NCBI GenBank assembly: GCA_019750095.1
Contig: JAIEOW010000072.1
Span: forward strand, 1-64,000
DNA: 64,000 bases
DNA from: Phycisphaerales bacterium
Lineage (GTDB): Bacteria > Planctomycetota > Phycisphaerae > Phycisphaerales > UBA1924
Direction of reading: 5' to 3'
Below, piece by piece: positions 25,849 through 36,200 of the stretch. The notes beneath the pieces were generated by a model. The model was not told where the DNA came from. It saw only the letters and a list, made by a program, of their open reading frames with translations, and did not search any database. How positions within the stretch are numbered: the first letter of the stretch is position 1; the number at the start of each line of letters is the position of its first letter. The translations under genes were made by a program, and so were the position numbers.

Positions 25849-27129
25849 TCACCAGTCTCTCTCCACAGGCACCGCGCGAGATCGAATCTGGGCTTGCCAG
25901 TTTCGCAGTCGCTCGCGCAACCATCGCTCGCGATCAAGTATCTGTGCCGCCGTCGCGTCGAATGGCCGCTGCGGCTGCTGAGCCTGCTGTTGCTGTTGCT
26001 GCTGGGCTTCTTGCTCGGCTTGCTGCCGGTCCTTCTCCTGCTGCTTTGCCGCTTCATCCGCCGCCGCGTGTTGCTGCGCCTGACGGAGTGCGTCGGCGGC
26101 TTGCTGCTGCGACTTGGCCGCATCGTCCTTCTTGCCGTCCTTCAGTTGCTGCTCGGCCTTCTCCTGTGCCTTCTGGGCTTCGTCGAGTTTTTGCTTGGCC
26201 TTGTCCAGTTCCTCCCGCTTCTGCTCACCTTTCGAAGCATCTGCCTGCGACTTGGCCTTCTCGCTGGCTTCACGCGTCTTTTCACTGAGGTCACGCTGCT
26301 TCCGGGCACTCTCGGCGGCTTTCTGGGCGGCGTCCTTCTGGTCGGTAGATGGCTGTTGTTTCGCCGTCTCATCCGCCGCTCGCTGCTGCTGGTCAGCCAG
26401 ATTCTTGAGTTGGTCCGAGAGCGATCCATCCTTGTTCGTGCTCTCCTGATCATCCCCCTGCTGCTGATCGGGCTTGGGATCGCCTGTCTCGGATGGGTTG
26501 GGTTGATCCGACTGCTGAGACTTGTCGCCCTGCTGCGATTGCTGCTTGTTCTGCTGCTGCTGCCTCTCTCGCTCCTGGCGTTCGCGCTCCTGCTCCTGAA
26601 TCGCCGCGATGCGGCGCTGAACCAGGTCCACGTTCACGGCAGCGGCACCATCGCCAGCGTGCAACGCGCCCGACATGCGGAAGAACCGCTCGGCTCTCTT
26701 CAGCGTTTTGATGGCGGTCTCGGCGTCCGTCTTGCTGGGCGTGGGACTCAAGGCGTTCTCTATCGATCCGCCGCTCGGAGCCATCGATCCGGGTTCGGCG
26801 CGTCGAGCTTCGAGCAGACCCAGATGAAACGCCGCGGCCGCACGAACCTCGGATCGCTTTGCTGAGGCGAGCAACTCACGCAGTTCCAGCTCGCCCTCTC
26901 CCGGCTGCAGCACGGCCAGTGCCGCCGCTCGCCCCAGCCGCAGTTCGATCGGAGGCGACTGCCCGGCACTCTGGATCAACGCGTCGTTTGCCGCGATCGC
27001 CTCGGCGTGCTTGCCACTGGCCAGCAATTCCGCCGCGGCTTGCGGCGTGTCATCCTTTGCTGGATCGGCCCAAGCTGGGCACGTGCAGCAGACCACGGCT
27101 ATCGCGATGGCCGCGTGCCGCAACAGCAT
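25849..27129 (-). CDS. batC: BatC-like TPR protein with Q-rich coil
   Basis: 426 residues from ATG 27129 (alternative ATG 27156 overlaps the previous gene). Signal peptide ending in PAWA, a TPR-like helical half (residues about 25-150), then some 230 residues of low-complexity Gln/Lys/Glu/Ala-rich sequence predicted as coiled coil or disordered, including runs of up to seven Gln. TPR proteins with such tails are typical BatC partners of the vWA proteins. Starts 10 bp after the batB stop. Confidence 0.8.
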   Translation of the reverse strand: MLLRHAAIAIAVVCCTCPAWADPAKDDTPQAAAELLASGKHAEAIAANDALIQSAGQSPPIELRLGRAAALAVLQPGEGELELRELLASAKRSEVRAAAAFHLGLLEARRAEPGSMAPSGGSIENALSPTPSKTDAETAIKTLKRAERFFRMSGALHAGDGAAAVNVDLVQRRIAAIQEQERERQERERQQQQNKQQSQQGDKSQQSDQPNPSETGDPKPDQQQGDDQESTNKDGSLSDQLKNLADQQQRAADETAKQQPSTDQKDAAQKAAESARKQRDLSEKTREASEKAKSQADASKGEQKREELDKAKQKLDEAQKAQEKAEQQLKDGKKDDAAKSQQQAADALRQAQQHAAADEAAKQQEKDRQQAEQEAQQQQQQQAQQPQRPFDATAAQILDRERWLRERLRNWQAQIRSRAVPVERDW

Positions 27130-27139
27130 CTGGATTGGT

Positions 27140-28219
27140 CTAGCGTCCTCGTGCATGCAGCAGCATCTCCATGGAAAGAAGGACCACCGCAAGAGCAATC
27201 GCGACTTGGAACCACTCGGTGTATCGAATCGTGCTTGCTTTTTCTTCAATCCGCGGCCCTGATGTCCTGAGCAACTGCCGATACAACGCGTCCAGATCGA
27301 TGTTGCCCGTGCCGACGTTCAGAAACATCCCTCCGGGTGTCGCTTCGGCAATCTGCCGCAGGGTCGCTGGGTCCATGCGAGATCGCACCTCGCGTCCCTC
27401 GAAGGTTGCCGAGCCGCGCTGCTCAACAAGAACACCGCGCGAGTTCAGTTGCGGGGCCAACGGCACCGCGGCACCGCCCACTTCGGACCCAACCCCGATG
27501 GCGACGATGCGAATGCCCTTCTCTGCTGCGGCCTTGGCCGCAGCGAGCGGGTTGGTCTCATGATCTTCGCCATCGGTGATCAGCACGATCGTCTTGGATC
27601 GGTCGGCTCGCTCCTTTTCACTCGTCACTTTCGGATCGGTCTTGGCATCAGTCGCTTCGGGCCTGAGAATCGCCACGGCGGATCGAATGGCGTCGCCGAT
27701 GGCCGTGCCGCCTCGACCAACACTCACCGGCGTGGTGTCGTCCAAGGCCATGCGGATGAAGGAATAGTCGCTGGTGAGCGGGCTCTTGAGCACGGCTGAA
27801 CCGGCAAACGCGATCAGGCCGATGCGATCGCCTTCTGCAACGTCGATCGCATCACGCACGCCGAGCTTGGCCCTTTCAAGCCGGGTTGGCTTCACGTCCT
27901 GGGCCAGCATCGACCGCGAGACATCCAGCACAAACATCACATCGCGCCCGACGCGCTGCACCGGCTGCGGCTTGGGATCGCTCGATGGACGGGCCAAGGC
28001 CAGCACAACGCACGCCGCACCCAGGCCCGCGCACAGGATGCGTCCCCATCGCCACCATCGTGAACCCATGGCCGCCCACGAGCGCTGCGAAGCGGCTCCA
28101 TAAAACCTCGCCTGAGCTCGTCGATCAAACCAAAGGCCAACGATCGCGAACAGGACGATCAAGACCGCTCCGGCCAGCGCAAAGAGCATGCTCGGCTGCT
28201 GCAGCACGAACTGGATCAT
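27140..28219 (-). CDS. batB: von Willebrand factor A membrane protein, BatB-like
   Basis: 359 residues from ATG 28219, overlapping the batA stop (ATGA). Two N-terminal membrane helices, a vWA domain with the metal-ion-dependent adhesion site motif DVSRSM (DxSxS), the TAIGDA loop and the ITDGED loop, then a C-terminal membrane helix. MIDAS residues are intact, so metal-dependent binding is likely. Partner identity in the complex is not shown by sequence. Confidence 0.9.
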   Translation of the reverse strand: MIQFVLQQPSMLFALAGAVLIVLFAIVGLWFDRRAQARFYGAASQRSWAAMGSRWWRWGRILCAGLGAACVVLALARPSSDPKPQPVQRVGRDVMFVLDVSRSMLAQDVKPTRLERAKLGVRDAIDVAEGDRIGLIAFAGSAVLKSPLTSDYSFIRMALDDTTPVSVGRGGTAIGDAIRSAVAILRPEATDAKTDPKVTSEKERADRSKTIVLITDGEDHETNPLAAAKAAAEKGIRIVAIGVGSEVGGAAVPLAPQLNSRGVLVEQRGSATFEGREVRSRMDPATLRQIAEATPGGMFLNVGTGNIDLDALYRQLLRTSGPRIEEKASTIRYTEWFQVAIALAVVLLSMEMLLHARGR

Positions 28220-29334
28220 GGCCACCTCCGCAGCAGCGTCGCGCTCAACAGCACGTGCAAGATTACGAGAGCCAGTGCCATCGCGGCGGGCGCGGTGAAC
28301 ATCTCGCGATAGTCGGTGTAATCGACCGTGCGGATCTCCGACTTCTCCAATCGATCGATCTCCGAATAAACCTCCCGGAGGGTCTTGCCGTCGGAGGCGA
28401 TCCAGTACTTCCCGCCGCTGGCCTCGGCCATTGATCGAAGTAAACTCTCATTGAGATCGCTCCGCACTCGCTCACGCTGGCGACCTGTAAACGGGTTGTC
28501 GCGTACACGATAGCTGTCCGACCCGATTCCGATCGCATAGACCTTGATCCCCCACTCACCGGCGAGCTTGGCCGCCTCTCGTGGATCGCGTTCGCCGCCG
28601 GTGTTGTCGCCGTCGGTCAGGAGGATGATCGCCTTCGAACGAATGCGAACATCCTCGCCCGAGAGCTCGCGATTGCGTGATTTCAGATCCTGCTCTGCGG
28701 TGCGGAGCCGAGCTGCGGCGAGCGCTAGCCCGTCGCCGATGGCCGTTCCATCCTCGTAGTGATACTCAGCGATCGGGATCGCTTCGACCAGTTCCTGCAG
28801 TGCCACATGATCACGAATCAGCGGCGCGGCCGTGTCGGCAAAACCTGCGAACTGCACGAGCCCGATCAAGTCGTTCGGACGCCCAGGCAGGTCCTTGCCG
28901 TTGCCAAGCAGAAAGTCCTTCAGCACCCGCTTCACCGCGTCAAGCCGAGTCGTCTCTCGCCCGTCAATCTCAATCGGCAAGCCCATCGACCCGGAGCGAT
29001 CCACCACAAGCTGAAGGGCCACCGCTTCGGTGGACGAAACAACACGACCCTCTCCGATCTGAGGCCGCGCAAGCGCAACGATGACCATCGCCACCGCCAG
29101 CGCCTGACAAGTCGGCACAAGCCAGAGCAGACGCTGGCGTAAGGATCGAGGCAACTGCTGCAGCCCATCGTGCATGGGAAGCGCAACACCCGCACTGCGG
29201 CTGGCACGAACAAGCCGGAGGATCACAAGACCGAGCGGCACAGCAAGCAGCGCGAGCGCCCACGGCGATCGCCACGTCAGCCGCCCACCGAGCAGTGCGG
29301 TGACAAAGTCTGCAAAGTCCGTGATGCTGATCAC
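28216..29334 (-). CDS. batA: von Willebrand factor A membrane protein, BatA-like
   Basis: 372 residues from GTG 29334, overlapping the previous stop as GTGA; the longer frame from ATG 29382 is less likely. Two N-terminal membrane helices, a vWA domain with an intact MIDAS motif DRSGSMG, GTAIGDGLALA and LLTDGDNTGGE, and one C-terminal helix. The pair with BatB is the hallmark of aerotolerance operons; in Bacteroides they are linked to oxygen and stress tolerance. Confidence 0.9.
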   Translation of the reverse strand: MISITDFADFVTALLGGRLTWRSPWALALLAVPLGLVILRLVRASRSAGVALPMHDGLQQLPRSLRQRLLWLVPTCQALAVAMVIVALARPQIGEGRVVSSTEAVALQLVVDRSGSMGLPIEIDGRETTRLDAVKRVLKDFLLGNGKDLPGRPNDLIGLVQFAGFADTAAPLIRDHVALQELVEAIPIAEYHYEDGTAIGDGLALAAARLRTAEQDLKSRNRELSGEDVRIRSKAIILLTDGDNTGGERDPREAAKLAGEWGIKVYAIGIGSDSYRVRDNPFTGRQRERVRSDLNESLLRSMAEASGGKYWIASDGKTLREVYSEIDRLEKSEIRTVDYTDYREMFTAPAAMALALVILHVLLSATLLRRWP

Positions 29335-30395
29335 GCAGCACCTCTGCCCGAGTGATCGGCGGCAGGGCAACTCAGAATCCACGCACGCGCTCGCTGGATG
29401 AACTCCGCCGACGTCGGATCGTCCGGACCCCGCGAACCCGCTGGTGCAAAGGCGAGCACGTCCAACCGCCGCAGCAGCGCGGCCCCCTCGGCGCTGGTGG
29501 CATCGGGAATCGATGATGCTGCTCGCAACGCGCTCGCCAGTTCCGCGCTGGTCGCCCCTGGCGCAGCAAGCTCTAGACCATCGACGCAGTACGCTCGAAG
29601 CACACGCCCGATATCGGCAGCGACCGCGGATGGCAATCCCTCAGCGCCCGCTCGGGTCGCAATGAGGTCGAGCTCCCGCGTGGCGGCGGCCAGCGGACTC
29701 TCAACTCGGCCAGAGCGGCGCCTGCTCATCATCACACCACCAGCGATCGCGCTGACAATCCCCGTTCCGGCCGCTAGCGCCAAGATGAACTTCTGCGTGG
29801 CTTGCTCGGGCACCGCTTCAGGCAGCACCATCGACGCACTCTTGAGCGGCGTGCTCGCATTGGCATCCTTCGGTGCGATGGGGCGAACGATGATCGGTAT
29901 GGGCTGCGACTTCAGTTTGACGCTCGTGGGCTTGCCCTTCTTGCCGCTGCTGGCATTCGGTGGAGTTGGCACCTGCGCGGTGATCTCGAGAGGCGGAATC
30001 GTCTTCTCGCCAGCCAGGAACGGCTCCAGCAGCACACGCCAGACGCGCGACCCTTCAGACGCAGCGACCGATGCTCGCGCCCCCTCGGTCGTTGACACGT
30101 GGGTGAAACCCGCAAAGTCATCCAGCTTCGGCAGCAGCACCGTCACTTCCAGCGGCGCATCGATAGTGATTGTCAGCACCACCCGATCGGCAACGGTCAG
30201 CTCCGTGCGATCAACATCGATCGTCGCTCGAACAGCAACGCCCCCTTCGATCGCTTCCAGGGTCTGCCGCACGCCGGCCTCAGATCCATCGGCCAACTTC
30301 GCAAACCCCATGTCCACGCCCACCGCAAACGCGACCAGCAACGCGATCAACGTTCGCATCATCGAGCCGGAGTTGGCAAGCATCGCGCGTTTCAT
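29331..30395 (-). CDS. BatD/DUF4381-like membrane protein
   Basis: 354 residues from ATG 30395; internal methionines at 30362 and 30383 could be the true start, giving a cleaner signal segment. An N-terminal signal, a beta domain (residues about 40-180: VRATIDVDRTELTVADRVVLTITID), one membrane helix near 205-225, then a cytoplasmic helical region. This matches the small BatD-like protein located between DUF58 and BatA in such operons. Its ATG is immediately preceded by a run of 15 C on this strand, leaving no normal ribosome binding site. Confidence 0.75.
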   Translation of the reverse strand: MKRAMLANSGSMMRTLIALLVAFAVGVDMGFAKLADGSEAGVRQTLEAIEGGVAVRATIDVDRTELTVADRVVLTITIDAPLEVTVLLPKLDDFAGFTHVSTTEGARASVAASEGSRVWRVLLEPFLAGEKTIPPLEITAQVPTPPNASSGKKGKPTSVKLKSQPIPIIVRPIAPKDANASTPLKSASMVLPEAVPEQATQKFILALAAGTGIVSAIAGGVMMSRRRSGRVESPLAAATRELDLIATRAGAEGLPSAVAADIGRVLRAYCVDGLELAAPGATSAELASALRAASSIPDATSAEGAALLRRLDVLAFAPAGSRGPDDPTSAEFIQRARAWILSCPAADHSGRGAA

Positions 30396-30410
30396 GGGGG
30401 GGGGGGGGGG
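30396..30410. repeat. 15-base homopolymer (G on plus, C on minus) at a start codon
   Basis: Fifteen G in a row on the plus strand directly abutting the ATG at 30395 on the minus strand and lying in the 21-bp gap after the DUF58 stop (30417). It occupies the Shine-Dalgarno position. Confidence 0.85.
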
Positions 30411-30416
30411 AGACCG

Positions 30417-31304
30417 TTATCGTCGTCGCTCCCTCTTGTGGAAAAGCTCGACCAGATCGTGGACATACTCCCGAGCCGTGCTCAGCGTGACCTCATCAGC
30501 GCCCGATCGACGGATGGCATCGGCAACATCTTCTCGCTGCTGAGCCGCCAGAAGCGCGTACGCCCGGCGGACCGCTCCCGAAGAGGTATCGATCGTCCGC
30601 AACTGACCCGTCTCCGGATCACGCGCGTCAACGATACCCGATGGCACCAGCTCGGCATCTCGCGGATCTTCTACACGCACCGCGATCACATCATGCCGCG
30701 GCGTGATCACGCTCATCGCGTCATGCACCGCCGCCCCACCCCTCTGCACCAGAAAGTCACTCACCACAAAAACCACCGCCCGTCGCTTTGCAACGCGTGC
30801 AACATGGTCGCAGGCCAATCGCAGATCGGTGCCCCGGTGCAAGGGCTCAAACGCGAGCATCTCCCGGATCAGCCGAAGCGCGTGCCGCTGGCCCTTCTTC
30901 GGCGGAATGTACAGCTCGATCCGGTCGGTGAACAGCACCAACCCCACACGATCGCCCTGTCGACTCGCCGCAAAGGCAAGCACCGCCGACGCCCGCACGG
31001 CCAACTCGCGCTTAGCCAGCGCCTGCGTCGAAAAGTTCCCCGACGCCGACAGGTCGACCACCAACAGCACCGTCAGCTCGCGCTCTTCGGTGTATCGCTT
31101 TACAAACGGTCGACCCGTGCGTGCGATGACATTCCAGTCGATCGTCCGCACATCGTCGCCGGGCTGATACTCGCGCACGTCACTGAACTCGATCCCGCGG
31201 CCCTTGAACGCCGACGAATACTCCCCAGCGAACACCTCCGTCACACTGTGACGCGTGGTGATCTCCAGGAGTCGAACCTGCTTGGCCAGTTCAGCGGGTG
31301 TCAT
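30417..31304 (-). CDS. DUF58 domain protein of the MoxR/Bat operon
   Basis: 295 residues, standard length. Contains the family signature FSDVREYQPGDDVRTIDWNVIAR and a vWA-like C-terminal half with VDLSASGNFST, a partial MIDAS motif. DUF58 proteins are the usual immediate neighbours of MoxR ATPases and bind vWA proteins in this operon type. It starts 32 bp after the moxR stop. Role inferred from operon type only. Confidence 0.92.
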   Translation of the reverse strand: MTPAELAKQVRLLEITTRHSVTEVFAGEYSSAFKGRGIEFSDVREYQPGDDVRTIDWNVIARTGRPFVKRYTEERELTVLLVVDLSASGNFSTQALAKRELAVRASAVLAFAASRQGDRVGLVLFTDRIELYIPPKKGQRHALRLIREMLAFEPLHRGTDLRLACDHVARVAKRRAVVFVVSDFLVQRGGAAVHDAMSVITPRHDVIAVRVEDPRDAELVPSGIVDARDPETGQLRTIDTSSGAVRRAYALLAAQQREDVADAIRRSGADEVTLSTAREYVHDLVELFHKRERRR

Positions 31305-31336
31305 GCCAGGGATCCATCAAACCGCGGTCCGACGAC

Positions 31337-32401
31337 TCAGGGCACCGCGATCGTGTCAAGAATTCTTCGCACGATCGCCTCGGGCGTGATCTCCTGCGCC
31401 TCGGCCTCATACGACACGATCACACGGTGCCGCAGCACATCCATTGCCACCATCTTCACATCGTGCGGCGTCACATACCCACGCCCCTCCAAGAGCGCAC
31501 TCGCCTTGGACGCCAGTGCCAGACAGATCGTCGCCCTTGGCGACGCACCGAAGGAGATCAGCCGGCGATCCGCCTCCCGATCCGCATCCGACGCGGGCTT
31601 CTTGCCCTGCGACTTCGATCCGGTGAGCCGCACGCCCGCCGCCGACGGATCGCGCGTCGCGTGCACAATGTCCACGATGTACTCGCGTACCTTCTCGTCG
31701 ATGTGCACGCGGTCAGCCAGTTCACGCGCCGCGGCGATCTCCCGCAGCGTGATCGCTTGCTGCACCTGCGTGGCCGGTCGCGAATAGGCCATGCGATCCA
31801 GGATCTGCCGCTCCTGCGACCGGTCCGGATACCCGACCTTCAGCTTCAGCATGAACCGGTCGACCTGCGCCTCGGGCAGCGGATACGTTCCCTCCTGCTC
31901 GATCGGATTCTGCGTCGCAAGCACCAGGAACGGGTCGGGAAGCGCGAAGGTCTCGTCGCCGATCGTCACGTGCCGCTCTTGCATCGCTTCCAGCAGCGCC
32001 GACTGCACCTTGGCCGGGGCGCGGTTGATCTCATCGGCCAGCACCAGATTCGCAAAGATCGGCCCCTTGCGAGCGCTAAACGTGCCCTCGCGCGGGCTGT
32101 AAATCAGCGTGCCCGTCAGGTCCGCCGGCAACAGATCGGGCGTGAACTGCACCCGCTTGAAGTTCGCATCGATCGCGCGCGCCAGCGTCGAAATCGTCAG
32201 GGTCTTCGCCAGCCCCGGCACCCCTTCAAGCAGGACATGCCCACCCGTCAATAGGCCGATCATCAGGCCGCGGATCATCGCGTCCTGCCCAACCACCACT
32301 TGGGCGACTTTGGCCTGAAGCGCCTTGAGCGGAGCCGAATACCGGACCAACTCGTCTTGAGTTGGCGGCTGAGGGACTGCAATGGTCGAATCCATGGCCA
32401 T
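31337..32401 (-). CDS. moxR: MoxR-family AAA+ ATPase
   Basis: 354 residues from ATG 32401, chosen because GGAGG lies about 11 bp upstream; an upstream frame to 32509 lacks support. Walker A GVPGLAKT (residues 60-67), Walker B LVLADEIN, sensor 1 LATQNP and the EQEGTYPLPEAQVDRFM motif are all intact. MoxR ATPases act as chaperones that load cofactors or assemble vWA-containing complexes. It heads the eight-gene operon running to batE at 23133. An upstream hairpin separates it from the DUF3467 gene. Confidence 0.94.
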   Translation of the reverse strand: MAMDSTIAVPQPPTQDELVRYSAPLKALQAKVAQVVVGQDAMIRGLMIGLLTGGHVLLEGVPGLAKTLTISTLARAIDANFKRVQFTPDLLPADLTGTLIYSPREGTFSARKGPIFANLVLADEINRAPAKVQSALLEAMQERHVTIGDETFALPDPFLVLATQNPIEQEGTYPLPEAQVDRFMLKLKVGYPDRSQERQILDRMAYSRPATQVQQAITLREIAAARELADRVHIDEKVREYIVDIVHATRDPSAAGVRLTGSKSQGKKPASDADREADRRLISFGASPRATICLALASKASALLEGRGYVTPHDVKMVAMDVLRHRVIVSYEAEAQEITPEAIVRRILDTIAVP

Positions 32402-32522
32402 AGGTCGAGCAACCTCCGAACATCCTGCGTTTGAAACGAACACCGACCGAGCAGTTGTTGAGACGCGAAGGAGCACTCTTTCCGTCGTCGTGCGGAATGC
32501 TGGCTTCATCCGTCAAATGCAC

Positions 32523-32547
32523 AGAGGGCGGCAGCGGGCCGCCCTCT
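32523..32547. terminator. Perfect hairpin between DUF3467 gene and moxR
   Basis: AGAGGGCGGC (32523-32532), loop of five, GCCGCCCTCT (32538-32547): ten matched pairs, GC-rich. It lies in the 197-bp gap downstream of the DUF3467 stop and upstream of moxR. No T-run follows on either strand, so termination is likely but not certain. Confidence 0.6.
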
Positions 32548-32598
32548 GAAGATAGACGTTTCTGGTTCCGTCGAACCCCACCATCGTGGGGCGTCGGC

Positions 32599-32925
32599 TC
32601 ACTCGCTCAGGCGGGGGCCGCCCTTGCCCTGCGGCTGCTGGGGCTGGAGCTGAATCTCGCCGTTGGCCTCTTCAAACTGACGGATCACCTGGCCCAGGCT
32701 GATCGCCAGACGCTTGGCCCCGCGCCAGTTCATGACCACGCGAGAACCGACGGTAAAGAGCAGGGCGGGTCGATTGTCCTGCGTCGGCACCGGCAGATTC
32801 ATGCCGAAATCAAGCACCACCTCGTCGCCGGTGGTAGAGGTGCGGATCGTGTTCGCATAGGTCGACTGCATCTTGGACTCATCGATGCGAAGTTCAACCT
32901 GCTGCTGCTGCTGCTGATCGGCCAT
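32599..32925 (-). CDS. DUF3467 family protein
   Basis: 108 residues from ATG 32925, preceded by GGGAG. Begins with a CTG-repeat encoded Gln run (MADQQQQQQ), then a compact domain with SKMQSTYANTIR and VVLDFGMNLPVP, typical of DUF3467 proteins of unknown function. The C-terminus is Gln/Pro-rich. Lies 177 bp downstream of tRNA-Leu and 197 bp upstream of moxR; the hairpin after it suggests its own transcript. Confidence 0.75.
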   Translation of the reverse strand: MADQQQQQQVELRIDESKMQSTYANTIRTSTTGDEVVLDFGMNLPVPTQDNRPALLFTVGSRVVMNWRGAKRLAISLGQVIRQFEEANGEIQLQPQQPQGKGGPRLSE

Positions 32926-33102
32926 GACAGACTCCCTTGGTAAACCGGGTACTTGGACAGGGCACCCATCACCGACGCCCATTCCTGAGCGCGGCAATGC
33001 ACTCCCTTACATACGACCCGCACGCGGCGAGATTGCGACCTCGGCCCCGACGCGGAAGGAGAACCGTAGGCCGACTCGTCGGCCCCGTTTCGGTTCCCAA
33101 AG

Positions 33103-33187
33103 TGCCGGTGACAGGAATCGAACCTGCACGGGGGTTGAGCCCGGCGGATTTTGAATCCGCTGCGTCTGCCAGTTCCGCCACACCGGC
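33103..33187 (-). tRNA. tRNA-Leu (anticodon CAA)
   Basis: 85 nt. Acceptor GCCGGTG pairs with CACCGGC and is followed by discriminator A. The anticodon stem GCGGA/TCCGC encloses TTCAAAA, giving anticodon CAA (reads TTG). The T arm CAGGTTCGATTCCTG is canonical, and a long variable arm CGGG...CCCG marks a class II tRNA. The 3' CCA is not encoded. It lies 52 bp downstream of the giant protein gene. Confidence 0.95.
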
Positions 33188-33239
33188 GATTGGAGTAGTC
33201 GGCCCAAGCATACGGCAGGAGATCGTCCCAAAGTCCAGT

Positions 33240-36200
33240 TTACGGGCAACCCGTGAACCAGGCATTCAGGAAGTCAAAGATGTCCGCGGCATTGGTCCCG
33301 CCGTCGCCGTTGATATCTGTGTAGCACGGCGGGGGCGAGCCCGGCTGGGCCGGAGGCGCTCCGCCGCCGATCGCTTCACGGACTACGACGCGGAACGCGT
33401 GCTCGCGGCCAACATCGACCCAATCCAAAGGCACGGTGAAGAAATCCAGCAGCCGGCCCGAAGACCACTGACGTGTCCGAACACACGTCGGATCCGGATC
33501 ACACGGGCTCGCCGACGTCGCGAACAGCGTGCGACCCGTCACCGATCCGCCCGATCGCACGCCGATCGAGATCCAGTAGTTCCGCCCCGGTTCCAGCAAC
33601 CACCGAGGATTGTGGAACGCAAGACGGAACCCCGTGAGCGTCTGGCCATCGACCGAGATCTGCTGATTCAGTGGGAACCACTTCGAGACACTCGCCGTGT
33701 GCAAAGGCGTAAGCTGCGGTCGGCCGCATGCGTCCGACGAGTACAGCTCAATGAACCCCTGCGACGGGTTGCAGTTGGTCCAGACATATCCATCCACATA
33801 GCAGACCTCCGACGCCGAGCAGGGCATGGTCACGAAGTCATCGGCTGCACGTGGAGGAGTCGGATTCGCCCGATCTGCGCCCGACGGCGTGCCGCCACCA
33901 GCACCCTCTGATCGCGCTGGCAGGCCATTGTCGTGAAGCACCTTGCAGGACTCCCCGCTGATCTTCCAGGAGAGATTCACACAGCCGGCGCAGCATTCCG
34001 CGGCGTTCTCCCAAGGGCCATAGGCAAACTGCAGATACTGCGCAGTGGGCGTGCCGAATCGCTTCAGCGGGGCCGAACCCATGACACCCCCCGGATTGCT
34101 GGCCGCCGTCGTCGTCACCCAGTAACTCACGTCCTTGCCTGTGTTGTCGGGAAGGCCATACAGAACAACCCAGTACACCTTGCCGCCATCCAGATACAAC
34201 GCATCGGAGCAGAAGTCGAACTTGTACGTCACCAGACTGAAGCCCGTCGGCCCGGGGGCGACGCTCTCGACCGAAGTGTTCAAGTACGTGCGGATCGGAG
34301 AGCCATCCGGACGCCCGTTGCAGTCCTCATAGAACTCCAGCCGAGCCTTGCGGAGCAGAGAGTTCGTGAACATCTGGCCCGTGAAGCTGAACAGCCGATG
34401 CACCTGATTGGGCGCGAGATAGAAGTCGTCGGCCGTCTGCACGCTCATGATCGCCGCTCCGCCCAGGTGCGAGAGCTGGCCGTTCGCTGTCGCCGCATCC
34501 GACGCGGCGATCGAGCCGTTGTCCCACAGGCACTGGCAATCGTCAGCGATTCCGTCGTCATTGCAATCCGGGAGCGTGCCGGAGGTCGACTCACACGAAT
34601 CAGGAATGCCGTTGTTGTTGCAGTCCGAAGCCAGCACCGTCACGATGCTGTTGCACGAAGTCATCAGGCCGTCGGCATACCGCACCGTGACCACCACCGA
34701 GGTGTTCCCGAATGCAAACGGCTGCGCCAGCGGTCGCGAGAACTCCACCGTCGCCGCGCCACCCGGCGTTGGATCGATCGGCGTGGCGTTCAACTGATCG
34801 GCACGCGCCGTCAGCGGCACACATGTCCGCCGAGCATCGATGAACAGATTCCTGCACACCGCTTTGGGACGCACGATGATGGTGATCGTCCTGGCCTCCG
34901 AGACATTGGCCCCGTCGTTCGCCACCCCGCCATCGTCGCGCACGCGCACCCGAGCCGTCGAAAGACCAACGGCATCCGGCGCGATGGTGTAGGTCAGTGT
35001 CCCAGTCGCGCTGATGGAGGGCGGAGTCTCGAACAGGCCAGGATTCGAAACCAGATCAACGATGTAATCCGACACACGCTGGCCGGACTCATTGGCAGGC
35101 CCGGGCACAAAGTTCACCGCCGTGCTCGGCACGATCAGCGTCCCCTGACCTTCCAGCACCGCGGGCGGATCGACGAGCGAGAAGCTCGGCGCATCGTTCA
35201 CAGGCAGCACCGTGATCGTGAACGTCTGCGGCAGCGATGTGTCAACTCCGCCGCCGCTCGTCCCGCCCGAATCCCGCACCGTCACCGTGAACTGCGAAGA
35301 TCCAAAGGCATCAGGAGCTGGCGTAAATCGCAGCGTGCCAGAGCCATCGACCGTTGGCCCACTGCTGAAGAGCGCGCTGTTGGTCACTGCACTCACCGTG
35401 TATCCAAGCACCGTCTGGTCGCTCTCATTGGCCGGACCAGCGATGAACGTGGCCCAGTTCGCAACCACCGCAGATCCCGAATCCTCTCGGACGGCCGACG
35501 GGTTCCCCGCCATGAACGAGGGCCGATCGTTGATCGCTCCGACGGTAATCGTGAACGTGCGGGCAAGGGAAGTGTCGAGGCCGCCGTCGGCCGTCCCGCC
35601 GGAGTCCTGCACCGTCACCGTGAACTGCGCCGTCCCGAACGCATCTGCCGCTGCGGTGTATCGCAGCACACCCGCAACATCCACCGTCGGCGCAGATGCA
35701 AACAGTGAAGCATTCGTCACGTTGGTGACCGAATACCCCAGAACCGTCTGATCACTCTCATTCACCGGCCCAGCCGTGAACACCGACCATCCACTGACCA
35801 CCTGCGGGCCGGCATCTTCCGAAACTCCCGGCGGATCGCTCGCCGCGATCGACGGCCGATCGTTCACTGCCGCGATTGTGATCGTGAACGCCTGTGACGC
35901 CGAGGTGTCGATGCCTCCATCGACAATGCCGCCAGAGTCGCGCACGACCACCGTAAACTGCGCCGTCCCGAACGCATCCGCCGCAGCGGTGAATCGCAGC
36001 GTGCCGCCCGCATCCACCGTCGGCATCGCCGAGAACAAGCTCGGATTCGTAATGTTGGAGACCTGATACTCCAGAACCGTCTGGTCACTCTCGTTCATCG
36101 GCCCCGGACTGAACACGGCCCAGTTGGCCACCACCTGAGACCCGGCGTCTTCAAGGACCCGCCCAGGATTGCTCGCCGCAAAGCTCGGCGCGTCATTGAC

